Source: an uncultured Pelagibacteraceae bacterium (GTDB lineage Bacteria; Pseudomonadota; Alphaproteobacteria; Pelagibacterales; Pelagibacteraceae). From it: DNA of 64,000 nt. The notes beneath the pieces were generated by a model, which did no database searches, had not been told where the DNA came from, and saw only the letters and a program-made list of their open reading frames with translations. The translations under genes and the position numbers were made by a program. The stretch spans positions 38,518-102,517 of the forward strand of contig CACJMW010000002.1 in the NCBI GenBank assembly GCA_902594655.1. The letters are read 5' to 3'. Positions 55,922 to 64,000 of this stretch are shown piece after piece; the first letter of the stretch is position 1; each line of letters begins with the position of its first letter.

Positions 55922-57789
55922 GCTATATGCTTAATAGACTTTCTTTTGACATGAGACAACAAAATATATACTGCTGCAGGTGTAATTCCATCTATTCTAA
56001 GGGCCTGACCAAGAGTTTTTGGCCTAATTTCATTAAACTTAGACTTAACTTCGTTAGATAATCCAGATAAATTGCTATAATTGATATTATCTGGTATTTT
56101 TAAATTTTCATCCCTTTTAAATGCTAGAATATCAGCATTTTGCTTGTTTAAATATCCTTTATAATGAGAGTTTATTTCTATTTGATCATCGATTTCACTT
56201 GAATATTTTGGTATTTCTGGCCAAATTTCCCTAATTTTATCAATATTAACCCCTTTTTGACTTAAAATTTGACTAGCATTTCTTAAGACACCGTCTTTCG
56301 CAACAATAATTCCATGTTTTGAAGCTTTAGATGGGCTTATTTTCAAATTAACCATCATTTTATCCATTTTTTTTAAATTAGATGATTTTTCAGCAAAAAT
56401 TAAAGATCTTTTTTTACTTACTAGGCCTATTTCGATTCCTCTCTTTGTTAAACGTAGATCTGCGTTATCAGCTCTTAAACTTAATCTGTATTCAGCTCTA
56501 GAAGTAAACATTCTATATGGTTCAGCTACACCTTTTGTAACTAGGTCATCTATCATTACACCAATATAAGCTTCTGATCTTTGTAATATGAACGGTTCGT
56601 CACCTTTAATTGACAAGGCTGCATTAACACCAGCAATTAGACCTTGCGCAGCAGCCTCCTCATAGCCAGTTGTTCCATTAATTTGACCTGCCATATAAAG
56701 ATTATTAATCTTTTTGGTCTCTAGAGTTAGAGAAAGCTCCCTTGGGTCTACAAAGTCGTATTCAATGGCATATCCAGCCCTAATTATTTTAACATTTTCT
56801 AAACCCTTGATTTTACTACATATTTCCTGCTGTATTTCGAACGGTAATGAAGTTGATATCCCGTTAGGATAAACTGTGTAATCGTCTAAGCCTTCGGGTT
56901 CCAGGAATATCTGATGTCTATGTTTATCAGAGAATTTAACGATTTTGTCCTCTATTGATGGACAGTACCGTGGTCCAACGCTTTTTATATTACCAGAATA
57001 CATAGCGCTTCTCTTAAGATTACTGGAGATTAACTTATGGACAGCTTCATTCGTGTAAGTCATACGACATGAGATTTGTTTATTTAAATTTTTTTTAGTT
57101 AGAAAAGAAAAGAAATAAGGAACCTCATCAGCATACTGTTCCTCTAAATTATGATAGTCTATAGTTCTAGAATCTAGTCTAGGAGGAGTACCAGTTTTCA
57201 ACCTTCCCATTTTAAAATTAAATTTTTTCAATTGGTCACTTAAACCTGCTGTAGGTTTTTCGTTATATCTACCAGCAGGGGTCTGGGTTTCGCCGATGTG
57301 AATAATACCATTCAAAAATGTGCCCGTTGTTAATATTAGCTTAGATGAAATAATTTTTTTACCTTGTTGTGTTATAAATCCTTTTACAGAGTTTTTTTCA
57401 AAAATAAACTCTATTACGGGATCAGAAAAAATCGTTAAATTACAGTAGTTTACAAGCTTTTGTTGCATATATTTTTTATATAATGATCTGTCGCTCTGTG
57501 TTCGGGGTCCTCTCACAGCCGGCCCCCTGCTTCTGTTAAGTAACCTAAACTGGATACCTGATTTATCTGCTACATCGCCCATAATTCCATCTAGAGCATC
57601 TATTTCTCTTACGAGATGACCTTTCCCTAATCCACCAATAGCAGGATTACATGACATTTCACCAATCGTTTCAAACTTATGAGTAAATAGCGCAGTATTA
57701 ACACCTAATCTTGCTGATGCAGCCGCAGCTTCACATCCAGCGTGGCCACCACCTATAATTACAACATCAAACTTAAATTCTTTTATCAT
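55918..57789 (-). CDS. mnmG: tRNA uridine-5-carboxymethylaminomethyl modification enzyme MnmG (GidA)
   Basis: MnmG, with MnmE, modifies U34 of several tRNAs using FAD. The 623-residue protein has the dinucleotide-binding DVVIIGGGHAGCEAAAASARLG at the N-terminus, MSCNPAIGGLGKGHLVREIDALDG near 45, RLKTGTPPRLDSRTID near 195 with the catalytic Cys-bearing PRYCPSIEDKI near 270, and GQINGTTGYEEAAAQGLIAG near 360. Full length for the family. It follows mnmE by 47 bases and overlaps rsmG. Confidence 0.98.
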   Translation of the reverse strand: MIKEFKFDVVIIGGGHAGCEAAAASARLGVNTALFTHKFETIGEMSCNPAIGGLGKGHLVREIDALDGIMGDVADKSGIQFRLLNRSRGPAVRGPRTQSDRSLYKKYMQQKLVNYCNLTIFSDPVIEFIFEKNSVKGFITQQGKKIISSKLILTTGTFLNGIIHIGETQTPAGRYNEKPTAGLSDQLKKFNFKMGRLKTGTPPRLDSRTIDYHNLEEQYADEVPYFFSFLTKKNLNKQISCRMTYTNEAVHKLISSNLKRSAMYSGNIKSVGPRYCPSIEDKIVKFSDKHRHQIFLEPEGLDDYTVYPNGISTSLPFEIQQEICSKIKGLENVKIIRAGYAIEYDFVDPRELSLTLETKKINNLYMAGQINGTTGYEEAAAQGLIAGVNAALSIKGDEPFILQRSEAYIGVMIDDLVTKGVAEPYRMFTSRAEYRLSLRADNADLRLTKRGIEIGLVSKKRSLIFAEKSSNLKKMDKMMVNLKISPSKASKHGIIVAKDGVLRNASQILSQKGVNIDKIREIWPEIPKYSSEIDDQIEINSHYKGYLNKQNADILAFKRDENLKIPDNINYSNLSGLSNEVKSKFNEIRPKTLGQALRIDGITPAAVYILLSHVKRKSIKHIA

Positions 57790-57836
57790 ATGTTTAATTT
57801 ATTACTGATTCCAATTTTTACAAGCAAGGAGATGTA

Positions 57837-59168
57837 TTATTTTCCAATACAAAATTTTTCAAAAATCGATCCTAGAATCTCTTCAACATCAACTCTTCCA
57901 ACTATAGTCCCGATATGTCTTATTGATAATCTTAGGTCTTCTGCAGCTTTATCATAATCTTCACTATCTTTCTTTTTCAAAAAACTATTTATATGCTTGT
58001 GACACTCTTTTAGATGATGCCTGTGTCTCGATCTAGTAATTAGAATATCTTCGTTTCTTAAAAATTGTTTTTTAAGTTTTGATTTGATTTCATCAATTAC
58101 CTTATCAATATTTTTATTTTCTTTTATCGAAATTGTAATAGGAACTTTATTAGCTTTTAAGCTAACTGAATTAGATAATCCTAAATCAGATTTATTTATG
58201 ACTATAATAGATTTATCCGCAATCTTACTGTTAAAAAACCCTTTAAAATCAAGGTTTTTAGGGTCTAGTAAGACTATATTTAGATCTGCGTCCTCTGCTC
58301 TACTGATTGCTAAATTAACCCCCCTAGCTTCTATTTCATCATTAGATTCTCTAATACCAGCTGTGTCTGAGATTATGATTGGAAAACCGGCAATATCTAA
58401 GTGTACTTCAACTACATCCCTCGTGGTCCCAGCCTTCTCAGACACAATTGCTGCTTCTCTCTTTGAGAGATAATTTAATAAACTAGATTTACCTACATTT
58501 GGAGGTCCTATAATTGAAACTTTAAAACCCTCTCTAATTATCTCACCTGTTTTTTCATCATTTAGAGTTTCCTCTATTTCTTTTTTTATTTTTTCAACGT
58601 TTTGTTTTAGCTTTCTAGAAATATCAGCTGGTAGGTCTTCATCTGGAAAATCAATTTTTGCTTCGATTTCACCAAGTGCTTTGATTAATTCCTTCCTCCA
58701 TGAATTAAACCTATTAGAAGCAATACCCGACATTATTCTTAGAGCCTGTTTTCTTTGCAATTCAGTTTCTGCAGCTATTAAATCCCCAATACTCTCTGCC
58801 TTTAATAGGTTGATTTTTTTATTTTGAAATGCCAACTTAGTAAATTCTCCAGGCTCAGCAATTCTACAATTTTCAAAATTTTCTAAAATATTATGTAACT
58901 TAAGAACTACAGCTTTGCTGCCATGCGTATGTAGTTCTATCATGTCTTCTCCTGTATAGCTGTTTGGTCCTTTGAACCATAAAACTATTGCTTCATCGAC
59001 AAATTCATTTGTTTTTGGATCAATTATTTTTTTTAAAGTTGCTTGCCTTTCTTTTGGAAATTTTCCTTCTGTAATTTCCGTTAAAATGTGTTTTGATTTT
59101 ATGCCGGAAATTCTTATTACAGCTATTCCTGAAACTCCTGGGCCTGAAGACAAAGCATATATAGTCAT
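57837..59168 (-). CDS. mnmE: tRNA modification GTPase MnmE (TrmE)
   Basis: MnmE is the GTPase partner of MnmG. The 443-residue protein has the folate-binding N-terminal domain (IYALSSGPGVSGIAVIRISG), an inserted G domain with GPPNVGKSSLLNYLSKREAAIVSEKAGTTRDVVE near 220 and DTAGIRESNDEIEARG near 268, and the terminal CIGK whose Cys is the conserved C-terminal motif. NKSD is the G4 motif. It is divergent from the sulfotransferase gene across 42 bases. Confidence 0.98.
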   Translation of the reverse strand: MTIYALSSGPGVSGIAVIRISGIKSKHILTEITEGKFPKERQATLKKIIDPKTNEFVDEAIVLWFKGPNSYTGEDMIELHTHGSKAVVLKLHNILENFENCRIAEPGEFTKLAFQNKKINLLKAESIGDLIAAETELQRKQALRIMSGIASNRFNSWRKELIKALGEIEAKIDFPDEDLPADISRKLKQNVEKIKKEIEETLNDEKTGEIIREGFKVSIIGPPNVGKSSLLNYLSKREAAIVSEKAGTTRDVVEVHLDIAGFPIIISDTAGIRESNDEIEARGVNLAISRAEDADLNIVLLDPKNLDFKGFFNSKIADKSIIVINKSDLGLSNSVSLKANKVPITISIKENKNIDKVIDEIKSKLKKQFLRNEDILITRSRHRHHLKECHKHINSFLKKKDSEDYDKAAEDLRLSIRHIGTIVGRVDVEEILGSIFEKFCIGK

Positions 59169-59210
59169 AATTAGTTACTTTTAATTTTAAAAATATTATA
59201 TAATTTTTTT

Positions 59211-60047
59211 ATGATTATTTGGATAGCATCGTATCCTAAAAGTGGAAATACTTATATTCGCTCCTTTTTAAGTGCTTATTATTTTAGTAATAATGGAGTG
59301 TTCAGTTTTGACTTATTGAAGAAAATAGAACAATTCCCTGATATTCAGTTTTTTGATGGATTCATATCAAATAAAGAGGACGCAGCTAAAAATTGGTTAC
59401 CTATGCAAAAAAAGCTACTTTTCAATAAAAATGTCAAATTTCTCAAAACGCATTCTGCCTATGGCGCATTTGATAATTATCCTTTTACTAGCTCTGAGGT
59501 TACACTTGGAGCTATTTATATAGTTCGAGATCCCAGAAATATTATTTTATCTTTAATGAATCATTTTTCACTAAATGAGGATAAGGCTTTAGAAATGCTA
59601 TTTGATCAAAACCGAGGGATAAAATCTGAGGATAGTAATTATGCGTCTTATTCCTTTTTAAGTACATGGGCAAATCATGTAAAATCTTGGTCTAACATTA
59701 AAAGTTTTAAAACAATATTCTTAAAATATGAAGATTTAAAAGATGACCAAAATAAAATTTTACAAAATTTAATACATTTTATTAATACACTTCTTAATAA
59801 TAATAAAGGAATAGATTTTCAAAAATTTGAAAAAGCTTTGGAAACAACTAAATTTGATATTTTGAAGAAAAAGGAAAGTGAAAGCGGATTTCCTGAGGCT
59901 GTGATCTCAAAAAATCAAAAAAAGAATATACCATTTTTTAATATAGGTTTTCATAATGATTGGAAAAAAAATTTAAGTGACGTTACGGTTAAAAAAATAG
60001 AAAACAAATTTGAAAAGGAAATGAAGTTATTAGGATATATTAAATAA
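59211..60047 (+). CDS. PAPS-dependent sulfotransferase family protein
   Basis: The 278-residue cytosolic protein has the 5'-phosphosulfate-binding loop IASYPKSGNTYIRSFLSAYY (residues about 5-24), LKTHSAYG near 83 with the likely catalytic base His, and the 3'-phosphate-binding AIYIVRDPRNIILSLMNHF near 105. These are the three signatures of the Sulfotransfer_1 family. It is the only plus-strand gene among the surrounding minus-strand run and looks like an inserted accessory gene. A TATAAT box lies exactly six bases before the ATG. The acceptor (lipid, sugar or peptide) is unknown. Confidence 0.85.
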   Translation: MIIWIASYPKSGNTYIRSFLSAYYFSNNGVFSFDLLKKIEQFPDIQFFDGFISNKEDAAKNWLPMQKKLLFNKNVKFLKTHSAYGAFDNYPFTSSEVTLGAIYIVRDPRNIILSLMNHFSLNEDKALEMLFDQNRGIKSEDSNYASYSFLSTWANHVKSWSNIKSFKTIFLKYEDLKDDQNKILQNLIHFINTLLNNNKGIDFQKFEKALETTKFDILKKKESESGFPEAVISKNQKKNIPFFNIGFHNDWKKNLSDVTVKKIENKFEKEMKLLGYIK

Positions 60048-60056
60048 AGATTTTAA

Positions 60057-61328
60057 TTAACCTGGTTTATTCATCGAATTAAAGAAGTCAGCATTGCTTT
60101 TTGTATTTTTTAATTTCGAATTTATAAATTCAATTGCATCCATGGATCCCATTGGGGCTATTATACGTCTGAGAACATTCATCTTTTGTAGATCACTCTT
60201 ATCAAATAAGAGCTCTTCTCTCCTTGTGCCAGATTTTGTAATATCTATTGCTGGGTATATTCTTTTTTCTGAAATTTTTCTATCTAATATAGTTTCACTA
60301 TTTCCTGTTCCCTTAAACTCTTCAAATATTACCTCATCCATTCTGCTACCAGTATCTATAAGTGCAGTGGCAATAATTGTAAGGGATCCACCTTCTTCTA
60401 TGTTTCTGGCGGCACCAAAAAACCTTTTTGGTCTTTGTAAAGCATTTGCATCTACTCCACCTGTTAAAACTTTTCCAGAGCTTGGAACGACTGCATTATA
60501 TGCTCTCCCCAATCTGGTTATGGAGTCTAGTAGTATAACTACATCCTTTTTATGCTCAGTTAATCTTTTTGCTTTTTCTATAACCATCTCTGCTACAGCA
60601 ACGTGCCTTTGGGCAGGTTCATCAAATGTTGAACTTATAACTTCGCCCTTTACAGTTCGTTGCATGTCAGTAACTTCTTCTGGTCTTTCATCAATTAATA
60701 ATACCATTAGGTAGCACTCTGGATGATTTGCTGTAATAGAGTTTGCAATACTTTGTAAAATCATTGTTTTTCCAGCTTTGGGAGGAGAAATAATTAATGA
60801 TCTTTGGCCTTTTCCAATTGGACTTACTAGGTCTATAAGACGTGGTGTTAAATCAGGACTTTTTTCTACTTTTGTTTTTTCTGACTCCATTATCAACTGG
60901 CTGTTTGGATATAAAGGAGTAAGGTTATCAAAAGCTATTTTGTGTCTAACCTTCTCTGGTTCTTCAAAATTGATTTTACTTACTTGTAAAAGAGCAAAAT
61001 ATCTTTCTCCATCTTTTGGAGCTCTTACGGGTCCTTCGACTGTATCGCCTGTTCTCAGACCAAATCTTCTAATCTGACTTGGGCTAACATATATGTCATC
61101 AGGCCCTGGTAAGTAATTTGACTCCATGGCTCTTAGGAATCCAAAACCATCTTGAAGAAGTTGCAATACTCCACCTCCAGTAATTTCTTCACCTTTTTCT
61201 GCGTGTTTTTTTAAAATTGCAAAAAGAATTTCTTGCCTTCTTAGGGTGCTGGCATTTTCAATACCTAGTTTTTCAGCCTCGTCAATAAGCTGCTCTGATG
61301 TTTTTCCTTTTAATTCTTGAATGTTCAT
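60057..61328 (-). CDS. rho: Transcription termination factor Rho
   Basis: Rho is the hexameric RNA helicase that ends non-intrinsic transcription units. The 423-residue protein has the Rho N-terminal domain ([23 protein letters not shown]), the RNA-binding [37 protein letters not shown] near 55, Walker [20 protein letters not shown] near 175, and the R-loop/Q-loop region [18 protein letters not shown] near 285. Few intrinsic terminators are visible in the window, so Rho is probably important in this genome. Confidence 0.98.
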   Translation of the reverse strand: MNIQELKGKTSEQLIDEAEKLGIENASTLRRQEILFAILKKHAEKGEEITGGGVLQLLQDGFGFLRAMESNYLPGPDDIYVSPSQIRRFGLRTGDTVEGPVRAPKDGERYFALLQVSKINFEEPEKVRHKIAFDNLTPLYPNSQLIMESEKTKVEKSPDLTPRLIDLVSPIGKGQRSLIISPPKAGKTMILQSIANSITANHPECYLMVLLIDERPEEVTDMQRTVKGEVISSTFDEPAQRHVAVAEMVIEKAKRLTEHKKDVVILLDSITRLGRAYNAVVPSSGKVLTGGVDANALQRPKRFFGAARNIEEGGSLTIIATALIDTGSRMDEVIFEEFKGTGNSETILDRKISEKRIYPAIDITKSGTRREELLFDKSDLQKMNVLRRIIAPMGSMDAIEFINSKLKNTKSNADFFNSMNKPG

Positions 61329-61381
61329 GGGAGTTTTGTTTAGATGAGATTAATATAGTGTGATATTTTAAAATTACAAGC

Positions 61382-61816
61382 CTATAAAGGTTTAATTATT
61401 ACAATAAATACAATTAATATTAGCAATAAAGTTGGAACCTCGTTTATATATCTATAAAATTTAGCTGTTTTTGTGTTAGTTCTATTCTTGAGGTGTATTA
61501 AACATTTTCCTAAATATTCATGGTATCCTGATAAAATTATTACCAAAAAAAGTTTAATTTGCATCCACAAATTTGTTAAAACATCAAATCCATTTAAATA
61601 AATTAACACAATTCCAAATATCCAAGAAAAGAGCATTGCTGGCCTCATTATGTAATTGTACAGTCTTTGTTCCATGGTCTCAAAAATATCAGTAGTTTCT
61701 GTTTTTTCAAAGTTTTCTACATGGTATACAAAAATCCTAGGTAAATATAAGAGACCTGCCATCCACGAAATAACTGCTATTAAATGTAGAGACTTTATAA
61801 TTAAATATAAATTCAT
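61382..61816 (-). CDS. hemJ: Protoporphyrinogen oxidase HemJ
   Basis: HemJ is the membrane protoporphyrinogen IX oxidase used by many proteobacteria without HemG or HemY. The 144-residue protein has about four transmembrane helices and the family blocks LHLIAVISWMAGLLYLPRIFVYH (with a conserved His) and MEQRLYNYIMRPAMLFSWIFG. It lies next to hemH and hemE, completing the last three steps of heme synthesis except coproporphyrinogen oxidase. The hemH stop overlaps its start by one base. Confidence 0.93.
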   Translation of the reverse strand: MNLYLIIKSLHLIAVISWMAGLLYLPRIFVYHVENFEKTETTDIFETMEQRLYNYIMRPAMLFSWIFGIVLIYLNGFDVLTNLWMQIKLFLVIILSGYHEYLGKCLIHLKNRTNTKTAKFYRYINEVPTLLLILIVFIVIIKPL

Positions 61817-62811
61817 TAGTTTAAATTTTTCTTAACAAGATGCTCTAATAATTTAATATGATCATCACTATCATTTAGACAAGATATAAATTCAAATTTA
61901 TCTCCACCAGATTTTTCGAAGCTCTCTTTTCCTTGAATCGATATTTCTTCAAGTGTTTCGACACAATCTGATGCAAACCCTGGTGATATTACTAAAACCT
62001 TTTTATTTCCTTCTTGTGGTAGTTTTTCCAAAGTCTTGTCAGTATAGGGCTGGAGCCATTCTTGGGGTCCAAATCGTGACTGAAAAGTTGTAATAATTTT
62101 AATTTCTTTAAATCTTTCAGAAATTAACCTCGTAGTTTTGTGACAATAGCAATGATATGGATCACCTTTTTCAAAATATTTCTTTGGAATGCCATGATAA
62201 GATGCAACTATTAAATCTGGTATCCAATTTATTTCACTTAATTTTTTATTAATGCTATTTACCAGAGCATCAATATATAAGGGTTCGGACTCATAGTGTG
62301 GCACTATTTGAATTGCTGGTTGCCACCTCATCTTCATTAATACTCTAAATACCTCATCACACACTGTTGCAGTAGTTGGTGATGCATATTGAGGGTATAA
62401 AGGAAAAATGATTAAGTTTTCACAACCTTTTTTTTGCATATCTTCTATCTTGCGACTAATACTTGGGTTTCCATATCTCATTGCAAAATCAACAATTAAA
62501 TTTTCATTTTTTATTCTTTGACTTAGTTTGTTTGCTTGCATTTCGGTATAAAATCTTAATGGTGATTTGTTTATGTCATTCATCCATATTTCCTTGTAAG
62601 CTTTGGCTGTTTTAGAAGGTCTAAAAGTTAATATAAATAAGTTTAGTATTACCTGCCAAATTATTGGATTTACTTCAATTACTCTTCTGTCAGATAAAAA
62701 CTCTTTTAAATATCTTCTGATATCCCACCAGCTGGTAGAGTCTGGGGTTCCTAAATTAATTAAGAGAACACCTGTTTTTCCGAAGCTTATTTTTGGATGA
62801 TCTTCATTCAT
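61816..62811 (-). CDS. hemH: Ferrochelatase
   Basis: HemH inserts ferrous iron into protoporphyrin IX. The 331-residue protein has GVLLINLGTPDSTSWWDIRRYLKEFLSDRRVIEVNP at the N-terminus, FPLYPQYASPTTATV near 135, the catalytic His in LIVASYHGIPKKYFEKGDPYHCYCHKT near 205, and the C-terminal FASDCVETLEEI near 285. Cysteines in YHCYCHKT are notable but no C-terminal Fe-S cluster motif is evident. It overlaps hemE by four bases. Confidence 0.97.
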   Translation of the reverse strand: MNEDHPKISFGKTGVLLINLGTPDSTSWWDIRRYLKEFLSDRRVIEVNPIIWQVILNLFILTFRPSKTAKAYKEIWMNDINKSPLRFYTEMQANKLSQRIKNENLIVDFAMRYGNPSISRKIEDMQKKGCENLIIFPLYPQYASPTTATVCDEVFRVLMKMRWQPAIQIVPHYESEPLYIDALVNSINKKLSEINWIPDLIVASYHGIPKKYFEKGDPYHCYCHKTTRLISERFKEIKIITTFQSRFGPQEWLQPYTDKTLEKLPQEGNKKVLVISPGFASDCVETLEEISIQGKESFEKSGGDKFEFISCLNDSDDHIKLLEHLVKKNLN

Positions 62812-63809
62812 TTAAAATCTTTCACATAATCAACCAATATCTTAACATTTTCTGGTTTTGTTTCGGGCAAAACACCATGTCCTAAATTAAAGATATATTT
62901 ATGATTTTTAAATATCTCTAAATATTTTTTTGCATTTTTTAACATGTCATTTTTATCTAACAACAGGTATTTTGGATCCATGCCACCTTGAATGGGTAAA
63001 TTTATACTTTCAGCAATTTTTTTTGGATCTATTGTATAATCAATACTGATTGCGCTAGGATTGACTATTTCGCAATATTTTCTATAGTTTTTAATATTTC
63101 TTGGAAAACAAATTACTTCTACGCCTAACTTTTTTGTAAATTGAACAATTTCTTTTGTTGGTTGGTATATATATTTCTCAATTTTATCCTCATCTAATAA
63201 GCCAGCCCAACTATCAAAAATCTGTATAAGAGAAGCTCCACTTTCGACTTGATTTTTAATATGAATTTTTTGAGCTTGTATAATTTTCCTTATCAAGTCA
63301 TCTTGGTGTGGATAATTGAATATATTTTCATCTATCTTTTTTTTTGGTGATTTTTTATTCAACATATAAACCATAATTGTCCATGTGGCTCCTGTAAATC
63401 CAATTAGGTCCTTGTTATTTAAGATGGCATCTTTAGATATTAACTTAATGAGTTCATAAATAGGATTTAGTTTTAGTGATATTTCTTCATCTGATTTAGT
63501 TAAAATATTTTTATAATTTAATTCTCCAAGTTTTGGCCCGAAATTTTTTTCAAATTCAACAAATTGACCTAAAGCATAAGGAATAAAAAGGATGTCAGAA
63601 AATATTATTAAAGCATCTAAATTAAACCTTTTTAATGGTTGAATGCTTATCTCTTTAGAAAGACTTGGGTTTAAACATAAATTAATAAAGTTACTATTCT
63701 TAGATCTAATTTCTCTAAATTCAGGTAAATATCTTCCAGCTTGCCGCATGAACCAGATAGGAGTACTATCTATTTTTTTACCTCTAATATAGTCTTTAAT
63801 AGTACCCAT
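62808..63809 (-). CDS. hemE: Uroporphyrinogen decarboxylase
   Basis: HemE decarboxylates uroporphyrinogen III to coproporphyrinogen III. The 333-residue enzyme has PIWFMRQAGRYLPEFREIR at the N-terminus (signature with the substrate-binding Arg), ALIIFSDILFIPYALG near 72, GFTGATWTIMVYML near 133, IFDSWAGLL near 200, and FNLGHGVLPETKPENVK near 308. It heads hemE-hemH-hemJ. In several alphaproteobacteria hemE borders the replication origin, which agrees with the DnaA-box-like words just upstream. Confidence 0.98.
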   Translation of the reverse strand: MGTIKDYIRGKKIDSTPIWFMRQAGRYLPEFREIRSKNSNFINLCLNPSLSKEISIQPLKRFNLDALIIFSDILFIPYALGQFVEFEKNFGPKLGELNYKNILTKSDEEISLKLNPIYELIKLISKDAILNNKDLIGFTGATWTIMVYMLNKKSPKKKIDENIFNYPHQDDLIRKIIQAQKIHIKNQVESGASLIQIFDSWAGLLDEDKIEKYIYQPTKEIVQFTKKLGVEVICFPRNIKNYRKYCEIVNPSAISIDYTIDPKKIAESINLPIQGGMDPKYLLLDKNDMLKNAKKYLEIFKNHKYIFNLGHGVLPETKPENVKILVDYVKDFK

Positions 63810-64000
63810 AAATAAATTAATAATAGTTTTATTGTTTTATATTATTATCCTGTGAATTAGTTTAATTAAATTTCATACACTTTTTTTCACATTTTTACCC
63901 ACAATAATAGCCACTCAAATTTCTATATTTACTCAATTTTTAAATAAAATTAACGATATTATTAAACATTAATATATTTTTTTCACTTGTTTAAATGTGT
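63810..64000. other. Candidate replication origin (oriC), partial
   Basis: The 191 bases upstream of hemE are almost pure A/T and non-coding to the window end. TTTTTCACA (63883-63891) fits the relaxed DnaA-box consensus TTWTNCACA; TTACCCACA (63895-63903) and, on the minus strand, TAATTCACA (63851-63859) each have one mismatch. The clustering beside hemE, with rho, mnmE, mnmG, parA, parB and parS nearby, matches the known alphaproteobacterial origin neighbourhood. The region is truncated by the edge, and short boxes arise easily in such AT-rich DNA. Confidence 0.45.

Noticed and set aside
63960-63975. CtrA-type site TTAA-N7-TTAA near the right edge
   Set aside because: The spacing between TTAA words is eight, not seven, and such words are common in this AT-rich sequence.

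Overview
The window is a dense, very AT-rich bacterial chromosome segment with almost no intergenic space. It looks like a streamlined marine alphaproteobacterium of the SAR11 / Pelagibacterales type. The reasons are heavy A/T codon use with many Lys/Asn/Ile residues, ATGA and TAATG gene overlaps, alphaproteobacterial gene orders (irr-fabA-fabB-fabI; tsaB-fur-miaB-phoH-ybeY-lnt-metK-nusA-infB-pnp; hemE-hemH-hemJ-rho-mnmE-mnmG-rsmG-parA-parB) and a SAR11-like porin. This assignment comes from reading the sequence, not from a database search. I recognise no tRNA, rRNA, IS element or CRISPR array.

Left part (1-8.5 kb): dnaN (cut by the edge), dnaA, rpsT and mutM on the minus strand, then ubiE-ubiB-coaBC-dut-thiF-like-SH3 on plus (ubiquinone, coenzyme A, dUTP control). 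8.4-14.5 kb: an iron/peroxide block (irr, katG, a 2OG-Fe oxygenase) divergent from the unsaturated fatty acid genes fabA-fabB-fabI. Two near-identical 23-bp inverted repeats resembling Irr boxes sit in front of irr and katG. 14.4-15.6 kb: a MORN-repeat gene bounded by a 17-bp direct repeat and by arrays of TTCATTGA-type units, which looks like an inserted cassette.

15.6-28.5 kb: one long minus-strand superoperon for translation and RNA metabolism, tsaB-fur-miaB-phoH-ybeY-lnt-metK-(terminator)-nusA-infB-rbfA-rpsO-pnp. Several genes usual at this locus are missing. 28.4-39.3 kb: envelope and housekeeping genes (polysaccharide deacetylase, Bax-like glucosaminidase, nfu, trpS, murJ, maeB, BON lipoprotein, rsmI, LpoA-like, rdgB). 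39.3-45.6 kb: grpE-dnaK-dnaJ chaperones, dapB, nth, a PfkB kinase, and on the opposite strand an overlooked 45-residue ORF with the ArfA ribosome-rescue signature, coupled to an OmpR-type regulator. 46-49 kb: YkuD transpeptidase, YggS, a ThiE-like protein and a porin, several in head-to-head pairs with essentially no intergenic DNA.

49-64 kb: DUF3576 lipoprotein-leuS-lptE-holA on plus, converging on the replication/segregation cluster parB-parA-rsmG-mnmG-mnmE (with a perfect 16-bp parS inside rsmG), a sulfotransferase, rho and the late heme genes hemJ-hemH-hemE. The right edge holds several DnaA-box-like 9-mers beside hemE and is a candidate for part of oriC. The most interesting signals are the ArfA-like gene, the MORN cassette with its repeats, the paired Irr operators, shared or near-leaderless start regions, and the pruned nusA superoperon with a terminator at one likely deletion point.
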